From: Streptomyces sp. NBC_01497
GTDB taxonomy: Bacteria; Actinomycetota; Actinomycetes; Streptomycetales; Streptomycetaceae
Direction of reading: 5' to 3'
NCBI RefSeq assembly: GCF_036250695.1
Contig: NZ_CP109427.1
Span: 372,001 to 436,000 of the forward strand
Length of the DNA: 64,000 nt
Shown piece by piece: positions 54,272 through 63,449 of this stretch. A model generated the notes under the pieces. It did not search any database, was not told where the DNA came from, and saw only the letters and a list, made by a program, of their open reading frames with translations. The stretch's first letter is position 1. Each line of letters begins with the position of its first letter. The translations under genes were made by a program, and so were the position numbers.

Positions 54272-54358
54272 GGCGCGAGGCCGGGAACGGTGCGGGGGTG
54301 CGGCGAGGTTCGAGGCCGCAACGGTGCAACTCCGGCGAGGTTCGAGGCCGGAACGGTG
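54272..54358. repeat. Short direct repeats, 32-bp period
   Basis: A 25-base unit beginning GGCGAGGTTCGAGGCCG and ending AACGGTG lies at 54302-54326 and 54334-54358 with one difference. A degraded third copy lies at 54272-54292. The repeats are in the 362-base gap before the reductase gene, where no gene is seen. Confidence 0.75.
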
Positions 54359-54553
54359 TGGGTCCGGGGCTCATCTTTCGTGTCCCGGGAGCGGCGTCGG
54401 CCGCTGGACCGTACCCCGTGTGTCCGACGGCCGTATCGCAGGGGCCCGCACCGGACGGCGCCGCGACGCCGGCGGCGGCGTCAGCCTGGGCCCTGGTCGC
54501 TCCACCGCCCACCGGCGGCATTGCCGCATCTTCGACCGGCTGAGGAGAGAGAA

Positions 54554-55279
54554 GTGGACACCGATGAGGACGAGGCACCCCGTTTCGACGGACTCCGTGC
54601 CCTGTTCGTCAACTGCACCCTGAAACCGTCGCCGGAGCGCAGCAACACCGAAGGTCTGCTGGCGAAGAGCCGCGCCGTGATGGAAGGACGTGGTGTGGCA
54701 GTGGACGTGATCCGCGCCGTCGACCACGACATAGCGCCGGGCGTATGGCCCGACATGACCGAGCACGGGTCCGCGTCGGACGAGTGGCCACGGCTGTACG
54801 AGCGGGTCCTCGCGGCCGACATCCTGGTGCTGTGCGGTCCCATCTGGCTGGGCGACAACAGCAGCGTGACCAAGAGGGTGGTCGAGCGGCTCTACTCCTG
54901 CTCCGCGCTCCTCAACGATCAGGGTCAGTACGTCTATTACGGGCGCGTCGGAGGCTGCCTGATCACCGGCAACGAGGACGGTGTGAAGCACTGCGCCAGC
55001 AACCTGCTCTACAGTCTTCAGCACCTCGGCTACGCCGTTCCCCCTCAGGCCGACGCTGGATGGGTGGGCGAGGCCGGGCCGGGGCCGTCGTACCTCGATC
55101 CGGATTCCGGCGGCCCGGAGAACGATTTCACGAACCGCAACACGGCCTTCATGACCTGGAACCTCATGCACCTGGCCAGGATGCTCAAGGACGCGGGAGG
55201 ATTCCCCGCCCACGGCAACCAGCGCTCCCAGTGGGAGGCCGGCTGCCGAACCGACATGAACAACCCCGAGCACCGTTGA
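54554..55279 (+). CDS. Flavodoxin-fold NAD(P)H-dependent oxidoreductase
   Basis: A 241-residue FMN-reductase-like protein; GTG start after GAGGAGAG. FVNCTLKPSPERSNTEGLLA is the FMN-phosphate loop, followed by ILVLCGPIWLGDNSSVTKRV, YVYYGRVGGCLITGNEDGVK and HLGYAVPPQADAGWVGEAGP. It reduces flavin or a quinone/azo/nitro substrate with NAD(P)H. It is monocistronic, as the next genes are on the other strand. Confidence 0.88.
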   Translation: MDTDEDEAPRFDGLRALFVNCTLKPSPERSNTEGLLAKSRAVMEGRGVAVDVIRAVDHDIAPGVWPDMTEHGSASDEWPRLYERVLAADILVLCGPIWLGDNSSVTKRVVERLYSCSALLNDQGQYVYYGRVGGCLITGNEDGVKHCASNLLYSLQHLGYAVPPQADAGWVGEAGPGPSYLDPDSGGPENDFTNRNTAFMTWNLMHLARMLKDAGGFPAHGNQRSQWEAGCRTDMNNPEHR

Positions 55280-55355
55280 GGGATGCGGGCATCGCTGAAG
55301 GGCCGGTGCAGGGAGAGCGGAAGGGGCCGGCGAGGGGCGGCGGGCAGCGCGCCGG

Positions 55356-55646
55356 TCAGCAGAACCAGCCCGCCTGCACCCAGCCATGACGGTTGATGTC
55401 GCCGTACGCGAATCCGTAGTCCCAACCGGGCTGGGTGCTTTCGACCGTGAAGGTCTGGCCGGTGGTCAGCGTGCCCATCCACGGCCCGCCCGCGGCTGTC
55501 CTGACGTACAGGGTCTGCGCGCACACGGTCTCGCGCACACCGACGGTCCCGATGGGGTCGGCCTGGGCCGGCCCGGTGCACAGGAGCAGCGCGGCTCCCG
55601 CACCGGCGGAGGCGACAACTGCGGTGAGCGCACGAAGACGAGTCAT
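55356..55646 (-). CDS. Secreted SH3-like small protein
   Basis: A 96-residue protein. ATG 55646 follows GGAAGGA by six bases. The N-terminus MTRLRALTAVVASAGAGAAL to PAQA is a type I signal, and the mature protein is about 68 residues. It has VCAQTLYVRTAAGG then TLTTGQTFTVESTQPGW and ends GWVQAGWFC; two Cys flank an SH3b-like core. Probably a secreted wall-associated protein. Similar in plan to the next gene. Confidence 0.75.
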   Translation of the reverse strand: MTRLRALTAVVASAGAGAALLLCTGPAQADPIGTVGVRETVCAQTLYVRTAAGGPWMGTLTTGQTFTVESTQPGWDYGFAYGDINRHGWVQAGWFC

Positions 55647-55816
55647 GGCGGTCCTTCCGGCGAAGCGGTCAGTGGGAATGGCCCGAGGTAGGCGGCCGGT
55701 CCGTCGGGCACCCGGGCGCCCGGCTTCGGCGACGACGGGCGGGCCGGACGGCCTGGGGCGACGGGAGTCCGAACGACCGGCGACGCGAGGACGCGACGAC
55801 GGACGCCCGGTGGACC

Positions 55817-56131
55817 TCACCAGGAGTCGTAGCCGCCGATGCAGCTGTTCAGGACGTAACCCCACTGTCCCGCCCCGAAGTCGAAGGTAGCGGCCCAGCC
55901 GTTGTAGACAGGGTGCTTGCCCGGTGTGTGGCCGACCTTCTTGCCGTAGTACAGCGTGCCGATGAGGCCTGAAGGACCGGACGAGCTGTCGTAGTTGGCG
56001 TAGAAGCTCGCCGACTGGCAGACGATGACGGCGTGTTCGGGCGGGACGACGGCCTGCGCGGGCGCCTGCTGGGTGGCGAAGAAAGCGCCGACCAGGGCGC
56101 CGGCCGCGAGGAGACTTCTCACTTTGCGCAT
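55817..56131 (-). CDS. Secreted SH3-like small protein
   Basis: A 104-residue protein beginning MRKVRSLLAAGALVGAFFAT with signal cleavage after PAQA. The mature chain has VCQSASFYANYDSSSGPSGL, IGTLYYGKKVGHTPGKHPVY and WGYVLNSCIGGYDSW. Like its neighbour, it has a Cys at each end and an SH3b-like beta barrel. The two are in the same direction, separated by 170 bases. Function unknown; one of a divergent pair. Confidence 0.75.
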   Translation of the reverse strand: MRKVRSLLAAGALVGAFFATQQAPAQAVVPPEHAVIVCQSASFYANYDSSSGPSGLIGTLYYGKKVGHTPGKHPVYNGWAATFDFGAGQWGYVLNSCIGGYDSW

Positions 56132-56438
56132 CACACATCAACTCCGTTGATCAGAACGGTTGACGAAAACGCCAGGTGGACGCGGGTAAACCATAGAAGT
56201 CGTGTGTCATGTACGCAATAACGCCGGATCGAACACCCGGCAAATCCTGGGCACGCCCACGCCCCCTGCCGCACCCCGGAAGCACGCCGCCGCACCCCGA
56301 GCGCCCCGCGGCCGACCCGCGAACCACCGTGCTCTGCGGCCCGGATCGTCCGCTGAGCGTCCACGTGGCCGGACAGGTCCTCAACTGCGGTCCCGGAACG
56401 CACCGGGCCTGTCAGTACCTCACCCGGCCGCCGGTGGA
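56132..56438. other. Stretch without a supported gene
   Basis: An AT-rich block at 56138-56235 contains the promoter for the preceding minus-strand small gene. No gene or strong dyad is seen. Confidence 0.35.
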
Positions 56439-56996
56439 CTAGAGGTCGATTTCGATCGTCTCCACGTCGGTGAACTCCACCCGCAGGTCCTGGGCGCGGC
56501 GTCCGTTGTCACGGAAGTAGTGCTCGCCCAGCCCCTGTGCGGCGATGTTCAGCAACTGCTGCTCGGTGGCGCCCTGGTCACGGGCTTCGAAGAGCCGGTC
56601 CGCCCAACTGGGCGACAAGGCCTGGGTGATGTGCCGGACCCGGGCGTCGTCGGTGGTGCCCGGGGCAGCGGTGAAGCCGAAGCGGGCGCGGGTGGAGACG
56701 ACGATGCCGTCGGTGGAGGCGGCCTTCTTCTTCGCCCTCGCGCGGATCTGGGGCTGCCACCGCCTGGTGACCTCGCGCTCCATGCGTGCCGCGAGCTCCT
56801 TGCGGGGCCGCTTGAGGCCGCCGGCCACGTACCGCTCGACGGTGCGCTGGGAGACACCCAGTGCCCGGGCGGCGGCCTTCGTGCCCTTGAACTGCCTGAC
56901 CAGGTATTTCATCCGGGCCTGGGCGGACTTGGGGATCGGACGGGTGAAAGCCTGCTCAACCGCGCGATCGAGGCTCTCCCCGAGCAGGTCGGCCAT
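56439..56996 (-). CDS. tpg: Telomere-protecting terminal protein
   Basis: A 185-residue protein. LGESLDRAVEQAFTRPIPKS opens it, followed by the helix-turn-helix KGTKAAARALGVSQRTVERY, then [40 protein letters not shown] and EHYFRDNGRRAQDLRV. These match Tpg, the protein covalently bound to the 5' ends of linear Streptomyces chromosomes and plasmids; it primes end-patching. It follows tap by three bases, so translation is coupled. Confidence 0.95.
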   Translation of the reverse strand: MADLLGESLDRAVEQAFTRPIPKSAQARMKYLVRQFKGTKAAARALGVSQRTVERYVAGGLKRPRKELAARMEREVTRRWQPQIRARAKKKAASTDGIVVSTRARFGFTAAPGTTDDARVRHITQALSPSWADRLFEARDQGATEQQLLNIAAQGLGEHYFRDNGRRAQDLRVEFTDVETIEIDL

Positions 56997-56999
56997 CGT

Positions 57000-59210
57000 C
57001 TACTCCCCGTCGTCGGCGGCCCTGCCGCCGTTCTTGATGATGCGGGCGATGTTGACGGCGTCGCCGTACGTCTCGCGCTGCTCCTCGGCCCACAGGGTGG
57101 TCTGGGTGCCCTCGTGCTTGACCATCCCGGGCGACACCCCGAGCCGGAACGCACCAGGCAGCGGCTTGCCGTCCTCGGTGCGCGGCAGGAAGTCCAGCGG
57201 GCCCGGCCCATCGGAGGGGTAGACGACGCAGTCGGTGCCGACCGCCACCGGGTACACCTCGGCGGCCGAGGCGACCTTCGCCATCTTCCGGTGCATGTTG
57301 ACCCGGGTCGTCGCGAGGACGGCGGCCCGGATGTCGGGGCGCCACTCCTTGCGTTCAAGGGCCGGCCACGGCTCGAACAGCGCTGTCCCGCGCGGGCGCT
57401 CGCGCAGCTTGCCGATGCCCCCCTTCGCGGTCGCCTTGATCGCCTTGAGCACCAGCGCCATCTCCGGATCGGCCTGCCTGTGCACGGTCATCGCCTCCAA
57501 GAACGCCTCCTCCTCCATTGCGGAGGTGACGCCGAGGTCCGCCATCGTGGCCATGTAGGCGTCGCGCAGGCGGGTGTACCAGGCGTCCAGGTATCCGCCG
57601 TGCTCGTAGCGCACGTACGCCTCGCTCGGCCGTACCTGGTGGCCCAGCTCCACCGCGTAGGCGACGGTCGGTGTCGCGTACCAGGCCGGGCCCTCGGGCC
57701 GCGTGCCCTTCGCCGTGAACGGGGAGGGCAGCCGGGGGTCGATCTCCACGTGGGAGAGGTCGACCAGCCACGAACCCGGCAGCTTCTTGTCGAACGCCGG
57801 ACTCCGAACGTGCGTGGCGCCGCCCAGGCCGACGGTGAGACGGTTCGCGGCGGCGGCGAACGCCATGTTGATGTCGATGCCGACGACGAACCGCTTCATG
57901 CACTCGGCGTCCGTCAGCGGCCGGCACCAGTCGTAGGACTCCTCCATCAGCATCTCGTCAGGAGTGCGCTGGTGGTGGCGCGCGTACTTCCCCTTCAGCA
58001 TCGGGTGCCCGTCGGGGACCTCGCACTCCACCGGCTCGTACACGGCTGTCAACGCCCCCGGTGCGGCGGCGCCGCGCCACTCCCCCGTGTCCTCGTCCTT
58101 GACGGCCATCGTCGGCGGGTGCAGCGCCACCATCAACTCCAGGCCCGTCACGGCCGTGGTCCCGCGCGGCGTCATCACCCGCTCCGCGTACGTGCCCAGG
58201 AAGCGGGCCAGATCGGCCGCGCCCATCGTGGGCAGCAGCGGGTTGTCCCGGTCGTCCCACTCCCGCACGTCGAGCGCGTTCCAGGACGGGACGCACAGCT
58301 GGACGCACCGGCGCCTCGCCCCTTCGGCCGGGCGAAAGATCCGCGCCCACGGCCCGAACCCGCGCTGGGTGAGCTGCCAGTCGGCGCGCTCCAGCTGCCC
58401 CAGGACCTTGTGTCCAGCGGGGAGCCGACCGGCGCGTCGCTCGTCCTCACTCAGCTCCACGGGCAGGCCGTAGCGTTCCAACGCCGAACGGGTCAGAACG
58501 AGGACCGGGTCGGCGTCCTTGCCGTGGCGATGCAGCCGCGCCTGACCGAGCCGCGCCTCTTTGAGCGTCCACTCCACGAGCGCCGGGATCGACTTGGCCG
58601 GCACGTCCAGAATGAGGCCGCCGACGCAGTACGCCGACACCTCCCCGTCCTCGCAGTCGATGACCGCCAGCGGGCCGTTCTCGAAGCGCGGGTCCACGAC
58701 CGCTGAAGCGGCCGGCTTCCGCACCGCCTTCTTTGCAGCAGGGCCACGCGACGGCCCGGTCGCCGCGGCGGCGGACGCCGGGCGGACCGCAGGGGCGGTC
58801 GACGCCCCGGCTGCCGGAGCAGTCAGCCCTTCGACCGTCGGGACGGTCGGTGTTTCGACCGCCAGGACGGTCGGTGTTTCGGATGCGGGCCCGGGGACGG
58901 GGGCGTGGCCGGTGAACACCGCCGGCGCCTCGGCCGGAACGGGGTCAGGCCCGGGGGCGGGGAAGCGGGCGGCGAGCCCGTCGAGCAGCCGGGCGTAGGC
59001 CGCTCGCTTCGGCGGCCGCGGCTCGGTGCGGCCCGTCTCCCAGTTTCCCACCGCCTCCCGGCGGGCGTTCAGCGCCGTGGCGATCTGGGCCTGACTCAGG
59101 CCGGCCGCCTCACGCAGCCGCTTGCGCTCGGCGGGGGCAGGCAGATCATCCTGTGCGGCCTGTTCCAGCAGGGCGTCGACCGCATCGAACAGCTCATTCT
59201 CCGTGGCCAC
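57000..59210 (-). CDS. tap: Telomere-associated protein
   Basis: A 736-residue protein; GTG start with GGAGGTGA. Residues about 30-80 form an XRE-type helix-turn-helix (AGLSQAQIATALNARREAVG), followed by an Ala/Pro-rich linker with VETPTVP-like repeats. Next comes the Tap core: FENGPLAVIDCEDGEVSAYC, PRGTTAVTGLELMVALHPPT and RFVVGIDINMAFAAAANRLT. Tap binds the single-stranded 3' telomere overhang and recruits Tpg. Its length agrees with known Tap proteins. Confidence 0.95.
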   Translation of the reverse strand: MATENELFDAVDALLEQAAQDDLPAPAERKRLREAAGLSQAQIATALNARREAVGNWETGRTEPRPPKRAAYARLLDGLAARFPAPGPDPVPAEAPAVFTGHAPVPGPASETPTVLAVETPTVPTVEGLTAPAAGASTAPAVRPASAAAATGPSRGPAAKKAVRKPAASAVVDPRFENGPLAVIDCEDGEVSAYCVGGLILDVPAKSIPALVEWTLKEARLGQARLHRHGKDADPVLVLTRSALERYGLPVELSEDERRAGRLPAGHKVLGQLERADWQLTQRGFGPWARIFRPAEGARRRCVQLCVPSWNALDVREWDDRDNPLLPTMGAADLARFLGTYAERVMTPRGTTAVTGLELMVALHPPTMAVKDEDTGEWRGAAAPGALTAVYEPVECEVPDGHPMLKGKYARHHQRTPDEMLMEESYDWCRPLTDAECMKRFVVGIDINMAFAAAANRLTVGLGGATHVRSPAFDKKLPGSWLVDLSHVEIDPRLPSPFTAKGTRPEGPAWYATPTVAYAVELGHQVRPSEAYVRYEHGGYLDAWYTRLRDAYMATMADLGVTSAMEEEAFLEAMTVHRQADPEMALVLKAIKATAKGGIGKLRERPRGTALFEPWPALERKEWRPDIRAAVLATTRVNMHRKMAKVASAAEVYPVAVGTDCVVYPSDGPGPLDFLPRTEDGKPLPGAFRLGVSPGMVKHEGTQTTLWAEEQRETYGDAVNIARIIKNGGRAADDGE

Positions 59211-59375
59211 GGGTCACCTCCGTACGTCACCCTATCCAATCGCTCACCTGACCTCGCTACGAATCGCTCATGGATCGCGCCTTTTGTCGAGCGCGCATCA
59301 CGGGAGGGGCCGGACCGAAACCGGCCCGCCCCCTCCCCGCTCCCCGCTCCCGGCTCCCGGCTCACCGGACGGGGC

Positions 59376-60296
59376 TCACCGCGTCCGGACATCGTGCGTC
59401 GTGCCGTCGGCGACGGCCCGGAGCTTGTCCGGGTTGGCCATGTTGTGAATGGCGGCGATGCGGCCCTCGGCATCGAAGTCGAAGGTGACGGTGGCGATCA
59501 CCCGGTCCGGAGCGCTGAACAGGATGCCCGGCCCGCCATTGATCTCGACGAGTCCGGCGTTCATGTCGGCGGGCTCGACGCCCTGGTAGGCGACGGTGCC
59601 GATGGCCGCGAACCAGCCGGCCACCGTCTGTGCGCCCACGACCGGACGCAGGGCCTGGCGGACCTTGCCGCCACCGTCGGTCCACAGGGTGACGTCCGGG
59701 GACAGCAGCTCCATGAGGGTGTTGATGTCGCCGCCGGTCGCGGCGGCGCAGAACTGTTCGGTGACCTCCCGCTGCCGCGCCCGGTCGGCCGTGAAGCGCG
59801 GTCGCCGGGACCGGACATGCTCGCGGGAACGGTGCGCGGCCTGCCGCACCGCGGCCTCGGAACGCTCCACCGCTTCCGCGATCTCGGCATGGCTGAAGTC
59901 GAAGACCTCCCTCAGCACGAACACGGCCCGTTCCAGCGGGCTGAGCGTCTCCAGTACCACCAACATCGCCGTGGACACCGAGTCGGCGTCCAAGACGGCC
60001 TCGGCGGCACCCCCACAGGTGAGGATGGGCTCCGGAAGCCACGGCCCCACATAGGTCTCACGCTTGTGCCGGGTGGAGCGCAGCCGTTCCAGCGCCAGAT
60101 TCGACACGATCCGCGCCATGTACGCCTTGGGGTCCGTCACTTGTGAGCGGTCGGCGGCCGACCATTTGATCCAGGTGTCCTGGACCGCGTCCTCGGCGTC
60201 GGCCGCGCTGCCGAGGACGCGGTACGCCACCGAGAACAGCAGGTTCCGATGCTCCTGGAACACCTGCTGGTCGGCGTCCTGGGTCCGGGGGGTCAC
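59376..60296 (-). CDS. ECF41-type sigma factor (SigJ-like) with SnoaL extension
   Basis: A 306-residue sigma factor starting GTG in a GTGA overlap with the oxidoreductase. Region 2: FQEHRNLLFSVAYRVLGSAA, DAEDAVQDTWIKW. Region 4: LETLSPLERAVFVLREVFDF and SHAEIAEAVERSEAAVRQAA. The C-terminal 110 residues form the SnoaL-like domain that controls ECF41 activity (TLMELLSPDVTLWTDGGGK, RIAAIHNMANPDKLRAV). No anti-sigma gene is nearby, as usual. The oxidoreductase partner typifies ECF41 loci. Confidence 0.92.
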   Translation of the reverse strand: MTPRTQDADQQVFQEHRNLLFSVAYRVLGSAADAEDAVQDTWIKWSAADRSQVTDPKAYMARIVSNLALERLRSTRHKRETYVGPWLPEPILTCGGAAEAVLDADSVSTAMLVVLETLSPLERAVFVLREVFDFSHAEIAEAVERSEAAVRQAAHRSREHVRSRRPRFTADRARQREVTEQFCAAATGGDINTLMELLSPDVTLWTDGGGKVRQALRPVVGAQTVAGWFAAIGTVAYQGVEPADMNAGLVEINGGPGILFSAPDRVIATVTFDFDAEGRIAAIHNMANPDKLRAVADGTTHDVRTR

Positions 60297-61501
60297 CGCG
60301 CTTCCCGGGTGGCGCGGGTGAAGCGGCCACCGTGGGGCCACAACGCGCCCGACGCGGGTATCTTCTTCATCCGGCCGTAGGTCGGCCAGGGCGAGGCAGT
60401 CACCGTCTCCTTATACCGGGCCGCCGTACGGCCGGTGAGGTAAATACGCCGGGGGCTGTCGTCGGGGCGGGTGAACTGCACGACCCCGTCGTGCCGCCCC
60501 AGGCTCACCGGTGTGTGGTAGTAGCCGAAGCGGAACGGCCTGGGCTGCTTGCCGTTGAGTACGCGGATGATCGACACTGCGGCGTGCACACCGCTCGGCA
60601 TGCCGCCCTGGCAGGTGCCGTGCATGACGCCGTACCCCTGGCGGATCGCGGCCGCGTCGCCCACGGCGTACACCTCCGGATGCGACAGGGACCGCAGGGC
60701 GGCGTCGGTGACGATGCGGCCACGCTCATCGACGGTCAGTCCTGCGGCGGCCGCCAGCGGCGATACCCGCGTACCGCTGGTCCACACGATCACATCGGCG
60801 GCGACGCTCTCCCCGCCGGCCAGTTCGACCGCGTCCGGCACTACCTTCGCCACTTCGACCCCACAGCGGACCTCGACACCCAGCCGGTCGAGCGCGGCCC
60901 GCAGATACGCCGCGGCCTTCGTGTTCATGGCCGCGCCGGGTTCCTGCCGGCCCAGCAGCACGACGTTCAGCTCCGGGTACCGTTCGGCGAACTCCGCGGC
61001 CGACTCGACGCCGGTCAGTCCGCTGCCGCCGATCACCACCGTGCCGCCGCCGAGCAGCGAAAGCCGCTCGGCCAGCATCTCCGCGTCCTGGGCGCTGTTC
61101 AGGGAGTACGCGTTGCCCTCGGCGCCCGGCACCGCCGCGGTGTCGGCCACGCTGCCCAACCCGTACACCAGCGTGTCGTAGGGCAGAACCTGATCGTCGT
61201 CGATCCGCACCGTCTTCGCGTCAGCATCCACCGCGGTGACCCAGCCGCGGACGAACCGCGCGCCTGTGCCCTCCAGCAGCTTCGGGATGCTCAGCTCGGC
61301 GACCTGCTGCCCGCTCGCCGTCATGTGCAGCCGCAGCCGCTCGGTGAACCGCTCCCGCGCATTCACCAGGGTCACCCGCACGTCGTCGCGGCGCCCGACC
61401 CGAGCCGCGAGCTGGATCGCCGCGGCCATGCCCGCGTAACCCGCCCCCAGGATCACCACGCGGTGAGTGGCCGTCCTGCCTGCTGTGCGCTGTGCGCTCA
61501 T
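60293..61501 (-). CDS. NAD(P)/FAD-dependent oxidoreductase (NDH-2-like)
   Basis: A 402-residue flavoprotein. ATG 61501 after GGAAGG. First Rossmann motif VVILGAGYAGMAAAIQ (residues 15-30) binds FAD; the second, GGTVVIGGSGLTGVESA, binds NAD(P)H. VYAVGDAAAIRQ and HGTCQGGMPSGVHAA follow. It resembles type II NADH dehydrogenases and is a typical ECF41 partner. It is the probable target of the sigma factor, which overlaps its end by four bases. Confidence 0.9.
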   Translation of the reverse strand: MSAQRTAGRTATHRVVILGAGYAGMAAAIQLAARVGRRDDVRVTLVNARERFTERLRLHMTASGQQVAELSIPKLLEGTGARFVRGWVTAVDADAKTVRIDDDQVLPYDTLVYGLGSVADTAAVPGAEGNAYSLNSAQDAEMLAERLSLLGGGTVVIGGSGLTGVESAAEFAERYPELNVVLLGRQEPGAAMNTKAAAYLRAALDRLGVEVRCGVEVAKVVPDAVELAGGESVAADVIVWTSGTRVSPLAAAAGLTVDERGRIVTDAALRSLSHPEVYAVGDAAAIRQGYGVMHGTCQGGMPSGVHAAVSIIRVLNGKQPRPFRFGYYHTPVSLGRHDGVVQFTRPDDSPRRIYLTGRTAARYKETVTASPWPTYGRMKKIPASGALWPHGGRFTRATREAR

Positions 61502-61906
61502 CGCTTCGCCTTCCGCTGCCCGCTGTTGACGACCACCAGATGGAAGGAGCCGCCCCGTACGTGACATGAGGCCGATGTGACGCGCGACACAGTCGGCTCA
61601 GGAGAGCGCGGACCCGACCGTCCGGGCCGGGCCGGACCGGCTTCGGGAAGAACGGGATCGCGGTGAACGCACGGCCGCGCGGGGCGCTCCGCACCCGGCA
61701 GGACGTCCCGGAGCCGACGTCCTCTCCGCCCTGCCTTCTCCACCCTGCCCTCTCGGAGCGGGCTGCAGCCTGTGAAGCCCGACAAGCCCGCAGGTCCGAG
61801 CGCGCACTCTCAGGTCACGGCCGGGGCGTTCACTGCCCCGGCGGCGCGTCCGTGGCCGTGGCCGCTTTCGACGCTGACGCACGGCTCGGCATGGCGCGAA
61901 CAACCC
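61502..61906. promoter_or_regulatory. Region upstream of the ECF41-controlled operon
   Basis: ECF41 targets usually carry TGTCACA at -35 and CGTC at -10. On the minus strand, TGTCACG lies near 61560-61566 and CGTC near 61527, but the 28-base spacing does not fit. The promoter is therefore not settled. No gene is seen. Confidence 0.35.
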
Positions 61907-62710
61907 TCACGTGGCTGCCAGGAGGATGGCCGTGTAGTGCGCGAGGGCGGCGGCGATCGTGAAGGCGTGGAAGATCTCGTGGAAGCCGAACCAGCGCGGT
62001 GAGGGGTCGGGGCGCTTGAGTCCGTAGACGATGGCGCCCGCGGTGTAGAGCAGCCCTCCGGCGATGATGAGTACGACGACCGCGGTGCCGCCGGTGCGCG
62101 CGAAGTCGGGCAAGTAGAAGACGGCTCCCCAGCCCAACGCGATGTAGCACGAGGTGTAGAGCCAGCGTGGAGCCCTGATCCACCAGACGCGGAACGCGAT
62201 GCCCGCCGTGGCTCCGGCCCACACCAGCGACAGCAGCACCAACTGCCGGCCCGGGGGCAGCAAGAGCACCGCCAGAGGCGTGTACGTGCCGGCGATGATC
62301 AGGAAGATGTTCGCGTGGTCCAGCCGCTGCAGGACCGCCTCCCCGCGCGGACCCCACGTCCCGCGGTGGTACACGGCGCTGGTACCGAACAGCAGGCAGG
62401 CCGACAGCGCGTACACGGAGCAGGCCGCCATGGCCCCGGCCGGATGCGCGAGGGCGATCAGGACGATGCCGCCGGCCAGTGCGAAGGGGAACATCCCGGC
62501 GTGCAGCCAGCCGCGCATCCTCGGCTTGAGCGCAGCCGCCGCGCTCTCCACCACGCCTTCCGGACCGGCGGATGTGCCCCCGGCAGCCGACCGGTCGGGG
62601 TCGTCGGCAGGCGCGTCAACCGCCGGGGTGCGGAGTGCGTCGGGCCCTGCACCGGGGCGGGACTCGGGCTCCCGTCCCCGTGCCGGCGGCTGGACATCTT
62701 CGGCGATCAT
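61907..62710 (-). CDS. Hemolysin III/PAQR family membrane protein
   Basis: A 267-residue protein. A long polar N-terminus (about 65 residues) precedes seven helices. PAQR motifs are SAVYHRGTWGPRGEAVLQRLDHANIF (Ser/His..Asp-His zinc site), AGTYTPLAVLLL, and the final GFHEIFHAFTIAAALAHYTA with two His. The family (YqfA/HlyIII) has seven-helix zinc hydrolase-like folds; bacterial function is not settled. The ATG 62710 start may be later, but the polar region is open. Confidence 0.85.
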   Translation of the reverse strand: MIAEDVQPPARGREPESRPGAGPDALRTPAVDAPADDPDRSAAGGTSAGPEGVVESAAAALKPRMRGWLHAGMFPFALAGGIVLIALAHPAGAMAACSVYALSACLLFGTSAVYHRGTWGPRGEAVLQRLDHANIFLIIAGTYTPLAVLLLPPGRQLVLLSLVWAGATAGIAFRVWWIRAPRWLYTSCYIALGWGAVFYLPDFARTGGTAVVVLIIAGGLLYTAGAIVYGLKRPDPSPRWFGFHEIFHAFTIAAALAHYTAILLAAT

Positions 62711-63449
62711 GCATTCATACTACGAAAGCGGCGGAAGGAAGCGGAATCGCATCCACGCCGGTGGACCGCGGGTCGCTGCCTGCCGTGTGCGGGGGGCGAA
62801 GCAGCATGATCAGGTCCCGCAGTTGACGCCCATCTCGTTCCCTGCAGTTGCTCGAACGCCCAAGGACACCGCATTCGCCCCCGTCGTGGTCGACCACGAT
62901 CACTCGCGGCAGGCGCCGGGAACCGCCCTCCCGGACAACAGCGCTCCACACTCGCGCCGCCGCCTGGTTCCGCACCCACTCCACGCGGTCCCCGCCCACG
63001 CCCACTCAAGGCGTTCCTGACAGTCACGGTCGCTGAGACCGGGACCTGGGCCGGCGTCGTGGATCCCGTCGTCGTCGACCCCGTCATCGCGGTCACCGAG
63101 ACGTGGCCCACCGCGGCCCACTGGGTGCCGCGCACCACATCGAGCCTCGAAGGACGACCTCCACGCGGGCAGCCCGGCCTGTGGCCCGCGCCGTGCGCCC
63201 GTCGTCGTAAAGGCAACACGGACCGTCCCGCGCACCGTGCAACCCGTCTCAGCCCTCGACCCGCTCCCTCACGACACGTACCCGTTCGCACACAGCCCCC
63301 AGGGGTACCGTCAGGTCGTACGCGGTGATCACGCCGGAGCGGTCGTCCAGACCTTCGTCGCCTGCCGCGCGCCACCGCCGCAGACGTCGCCTTCCCACGG
63401 ATCGACCGCGAGACTCCCGGCACACGACGACCCGCCCCCAGCGTCGGCC
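62711..63449. other. Gene-poor stretch with short unassigned frames
   Basis: A plus-strand frame near 63008-63120 reads VTVAETGTWAGVVDPVVVDP and VIAVTETWPTAAHWVP, but it degrades to Arg/Pro-rich sequence; a following frame from 63215 (ALDPLPHDTYPFAHSPQGYR) might be its continuation. A decayed gene is possible. I could not name it. Confidence 0.35.

Noticed and set aside
56202..58706. 834-residue plus-strand frame opposite tpg-tap
   Set aside because: It is a composition artefact of high GC opposite two well-recognised genes.
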